From assembly GCA_049611965.1 (NCBI GenBank), contig JBMZBC010000040.1:1-9957 (forward strand): DNA of 9,957 nucleotides, given 5' to 3'. The stretch is from UBA10364 sp049611965 (GTDB lineage: Bacteria > Bacteroidota > Bacteroidia > Flavobacteriales > Schleiferiaceae). Position numbers and translations under genes: made by a program. Below, one piece after another: positions 8,191-9,957 of this stretch. The first letter of the stretch is position 1, and each line of letters begins with the position of its first letter. The notes under the pieces are model-generated. The model ran no database searches. It had not been told where the DNA came from and worked only from the letters and a program-made list of their open reading frames with translations.

Positions 8191-9390
8191 ATGGCATGCA
8201 GTAATTGTAGTAGCGGTGGCGGCGTTCCTAAAGGCTGTAAAAGCAACGGCTCGTGTGGAACTGGAGGATGCAATAAACTGCCAGTCTTTGATTGGCTTTC
8301 AAATATGGAACTTCCCTCAACCGAGAAACCATTTGATTGGGTTGAGGTCAGATTTAAAAACGGTCGCAAGGAATTTTACCATAATGCGAACGAATTAACA
8401 CTCCAGGTTGGAGATGCAGTGGCTGTCGAGGCCCACTCCGGACATGATTTAGGCAACGTTTCCATCGTTGGGGAGCTGGTAAAGCTCCAAATGAGTAAGA
8501 AAAAATTCAAGCCTGAGAAGCAGGAGCACCACATGAAGGTGTACCGCCATGCTTCTGAGAAGGATTTAGAAAAATGGGCAGAAGCCCGTGCATTGGAAAA
8601 GGACACCATGATGCGCAGCCGAGAGGCGGCACTTCGATTGGGTCTCAAAATGAAGATTTCCGATGTAGAATACCAAGGCGACGGCACCAAGGCCATCTTC
8701 TATTACACGGCAGACGAACGTGTAGATTTCCGTCAGCTTATTCGTGAGCTCGCACAGCTCTTCGGTATTCGCATTGAGATGAAACAGATTGGTGCGCGCC
8801 AGGAAGCCCAGCGACTAGGCGGGATTGGTTCATGTGGACGCGAACTGTGTTGTTCTACTTGGCTATCAGATTTCCGCAGTGTGAACACAGCGGCAGCGCG
8901 CTACCAGCAGCTCAGTCTGAACCCCCAGAAATTGGCCGGACAGTGCGGGAAGCTTAAGTGCTGTTTGAACTACGAGCTGGACAGCTACATGGAGGCCGTC
9001 AAGCGTTTCCCATCGCCAAACAAAAAGCTCAAGCTCAAGGGTGGTGTGGCATTTTTCCAGAAGATGGACATCTTTAAGGAGATGTTGTGGTACGCAACCG
9101 ACAGCAATCCGAACGACTGGGTGCCGCTAAAGCTGGACCAAGTCAATGAAATCCTCGAAGCCAATGAGAACGGTGAGTTCCCAGAAGATTTGGGCGAGTT
9201 CCGTTTTGAGGAAGTGAAGGTTGAAAAGGCATCAGGTTTGGAAGTAGCGGACTTTGTGGGCGGCAATGCAGAAGACAGTATTACACGTTTCGACCAACCG
9301 AAGAAGCGCCGTGGTCGCGGCAACAACCGCAACAGAAACCGCAACCGCAACAGGAACAAAAATCAAGGCGATAAGGCTCCAAAGAAGTAA
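8191..9390 (+). CDS. ricT: RicT/PSP1 domain regulatory iron-sulfur protein
   Basis: Cytoplasmic PSP1-family protein of 399 residues, homologous to Bacillus RicT (YaaT). In Bacillus, RicT forms a complex with RicA and RicF that binds [4Fe-4S] clusters and promotes RNase Y-dependent RNA maturation. The role in Bacteroidota is not established, and no RicA or RicF is seen here. The N-terminus has a cysteine cluster (Cys3, 6, 16, 22, 27) followed by NKLPVFDWL. The PSP1 core contains KMKISDVEYQGDGTKAIFYY (about 153-172), VDFRQLIRELAQLFGIRIEM and the signature IGSCGRELCC (Cys215, 220, 221), then GQCGKLKCCLNYE (Cys252, 257, 258). A region after about 270 leads to an Asn-Arg repeat tail (378-391). The ATG at 8191 is chosen because the cysteine motif begins at residue 3. 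The stop overlaps the gldH start. The downstream partner and divergent porZ place it within an envelope gene neighbourhood despite its cytoplasmic character. Confidence 0.92.
   Translation: MACSNCSSGGGVPKGCKSNGSCGTGGCNKLPVFDWLSNMELPSTEKPFDWVEVRFKNGRKEFYHNANELTLQVGDAVAVEAHSGHDLGNVSIVGELVKLQMSKKKFKPEKQEHHMKVYRHASEKDLEKWAEARALEKDTMMRSREAALRLGLKMKISDVEYQGDGTKAIFYYTADERVDFRQLIRELAQLFGIRIEMKQIGARQEAQRLGGIGSCGRELCCSTWLSDFRSVNTAAARYQQLSLNPQKLAGQCGKLKCCLNYELDSYMEAVKRFPSPNKKLKLKGGVAFFQKMDIFKEMLWYATDSNPNDWVPLKLDQVNEILEANENGEFPEDLGEFRFEEVKVEKASGLEVADFVGGNAEDSITRFDQPKKRRGRGNNRNRNRNRNRNKNQGDKAPKK
9322..9363 (+). repeat. Asn-Arg dipeptide repeat tract in the RicT tail
   Basis: Residues 378-391 of RicT read NNRNRNRNRNRNKN, encoded by imperfect 6-base units close to CGCAAC with synonymous changes (AGAAAC, AGGAAC). 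The tract follows a KKRRGRG run and precedes a basic end. Basic, disordered tails of this kind often contact RNA or acidic partners; here that is only an inference. Confidence 0.85.
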
Positions 9391-9392
9391 TG
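9388..9392 (+). promoter_or_regulatory. TAATG stop-start overlap coupling ricT and gldH
   Basis: The ricT stop TAA (9388-9390) and the gldH start ATG (9390-9392) share one A. No Shine-Dalgarno sequence is needed if ribosomes ending ricT reinitiate here; the preceding AAAGAAG is purine-rich. This fixes the gldH start and supports a bicistronic message. Confidence 0.8.
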
Positions 9393-9860
9393 AAGAAGAT
9401 CCTACCTCTTTTGGCCGTGGTTCTACTGGCCTCATGTGGAAAGAATGTGGTGCTGGACGAATTACACAGCTTCAAGGACAGTAGGTGGCACATGGATTCT
9501 GTGGTCACGGTAGTATGGGAGCCCGAGCAATCGGAAGATCCGGTTTTCATGAGCATGTACATTCGCCATTCGACGGAGTATCCGTACAACAATCTCTTCC
9601 TGTTTAGAAGCATTGAAAGCACCCAAGGAGTAGAGTATACGGATACGGTTAATGTGGCATTGGCCGACCCACTAGGGGTCTGGAACGGCACGGGGATGAG
9701 CAATCTCAAGACGTTAGAAATCCCGATCGGACAAGGAGCAGTTCGCTTTCGTGACGACGAGCGCTACACTTTAAAAATCACCCAAGGCATGCGCGATACC
9801 GTGTTATACGGCATTCAAGATGTCGGGGTCCAATTCGAGCAAGTCAAATCTGCTGAATAG
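9390..9860 (+). CDS. gldH: Gliding motility lipoprotein GldH
   Basis: Lipoprotein of 156 residues matching GldH, a protein required for gliding in Flavobacterium johnsoniae. Its biochemical role in the machinery is not defined. The signal peptide ends in a lipobox LASC (residues 13-16), so Cys16 should be lipidated. The residues after it (GKNVV) lack the acidic run that sends Bacteroidota lipoproteins to the cell surface, so a periplasm-facing location is inferred. The mature part shows the family pattern: WHMDSV (33-38), YPYNNLFLF (64-72), DTVNVALADPLGVWNGTGMS (85-104) and QGMRDTVLYGIQDVGVQFE (132-150). The length is normal. Its ATG shares the last base of the ricT stop codon, so translation is probably coupled. 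ricT followed by gldH is, as I recall, a common order in flavobacteria. Presence of gldH alone does not prove the organism glides, since homologues occur in non-motile members. Confidence 0.92.
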   Translation: MKKILPLLAVVLLASCGKNVVLDELHSFKDSRWHMDSVVTVVWEPEQSEDPVFMSMYIRHSTEYPYNNLFLFRSIESTQGVEYTDTVNVALADPLGVWNGTGMSNLKTLEIPIGQGAVRFRDDERYTLKITQGMRDTVLYGIQDVGVQFEQVKSAE

Positions 9861-9864
9861 CGTT

Positions 9865-9957
9865 CTACGATCTTTTTAACTGCGCCCATAAAGTATCAGC
9901 GAGGTGTTCTGCTTTTCGTTCACTGAAGTCTGCAATCTGATGGCGGCACGAGGTTCC
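9865..9957 (-). CDS. C-terminal fragment of an FAD-linked/Fe-S oxidoreductase
   Basis: Only the last 30 codons lie in the window, on the minus strand, ending in TAG at 9865-9867; the gene continues past 9957. The translated end starts GTSCRHQIADFSERKAEHLA and closes with LWAQLKRS. The GTSCRHQI motif followed by an Ala-x-His pattern resembles the extreme C-terminus of large proteins that combine an FAD-binding oxidase domain with a ferredoxin-like, cysteine-rich Fe-S domain (YdiJ / D-lactate dehydrogenase type). The substrate cannot be inferred. The stop lies 4 bp from the convergent gldH stop, with no room for a separate terminator. Confidence 0.65.
   Translation of the reverse strand, partial: GTSCRHQIADFSERKAEHLADTLWAQLKRS

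Noticed and set aside
9281..9709. Open frame on the minus strand across the ricT-gldH junction
   Set aside because: It overlaps two well-supported genes in antisense and has a low-complexity Cys/Gly run that mirrors the Asn-Arg repeat DNA.

Overview
The window reads as chromosomal DNA from a member of the Bacteroidota, most likely the Flavobacteriales. The evidence is a TonB-dependent receptor with an N-terminal carboxypeptidase-regulatory-like domain, a PorZ-type protein with a type IX secretion (T9SS) type A C-terminal sorting domain, the gliding lipoprotein GldH, and a Bacteroidota-style RicT/PSP1 protein. Starts generally lack Shine-Dalgarno sequences, and one promoter candidate resembles the TTTG/TAnnTTTG consensus of this phylum. 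Base composition looks close to 50% G+C and fairly even. I see no tRNA, rRNA, CRISPR array, insertion sequence or phage gene.

Layout. 83-2554 (+) encodes an outer-membrane TonB-dependent receptor and is closed by a strong intrinsic terminator at 2567-2599. 2626-3291 (+) encodes an unrecognised 221-residue exported or membrane protein. It converges with only 2 bp of spacing on a minus-strand pair: porZ (8116 to 5633), followed 32 bp later by a class A penicillin-binding protein (5600 to 3294). A 74-bp divergent intergenic region with a perfect 9-bp inverted repeat separates porZ from a plus-strand pair, ricT (8191-9390) and gldH (9390-9860), whose stop and start codons overlap as TAATG. Four bases after gldH, a minus-strand gene is cut by the window edge. 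Its C-terminal 30 residues resemble FAD/Fe-S oxidoreductases.

Together this is a cell-envelope neighbourhood: nutrient or ligand uptake at the outer membrane, peptidoglycan synthesis, attachment of T9SS cargo to the cell surface, and gliding motility. RicT is the only clearly cytoplasmic member. Genes are tightly packed and no intergenic gap exceeds about 80 bp. I found no convincing new multi-gene system. The least explained items are the 221-residue protein, the palindrome between porZ and ricT, and the low-complexity tails of the receptor and RicT.
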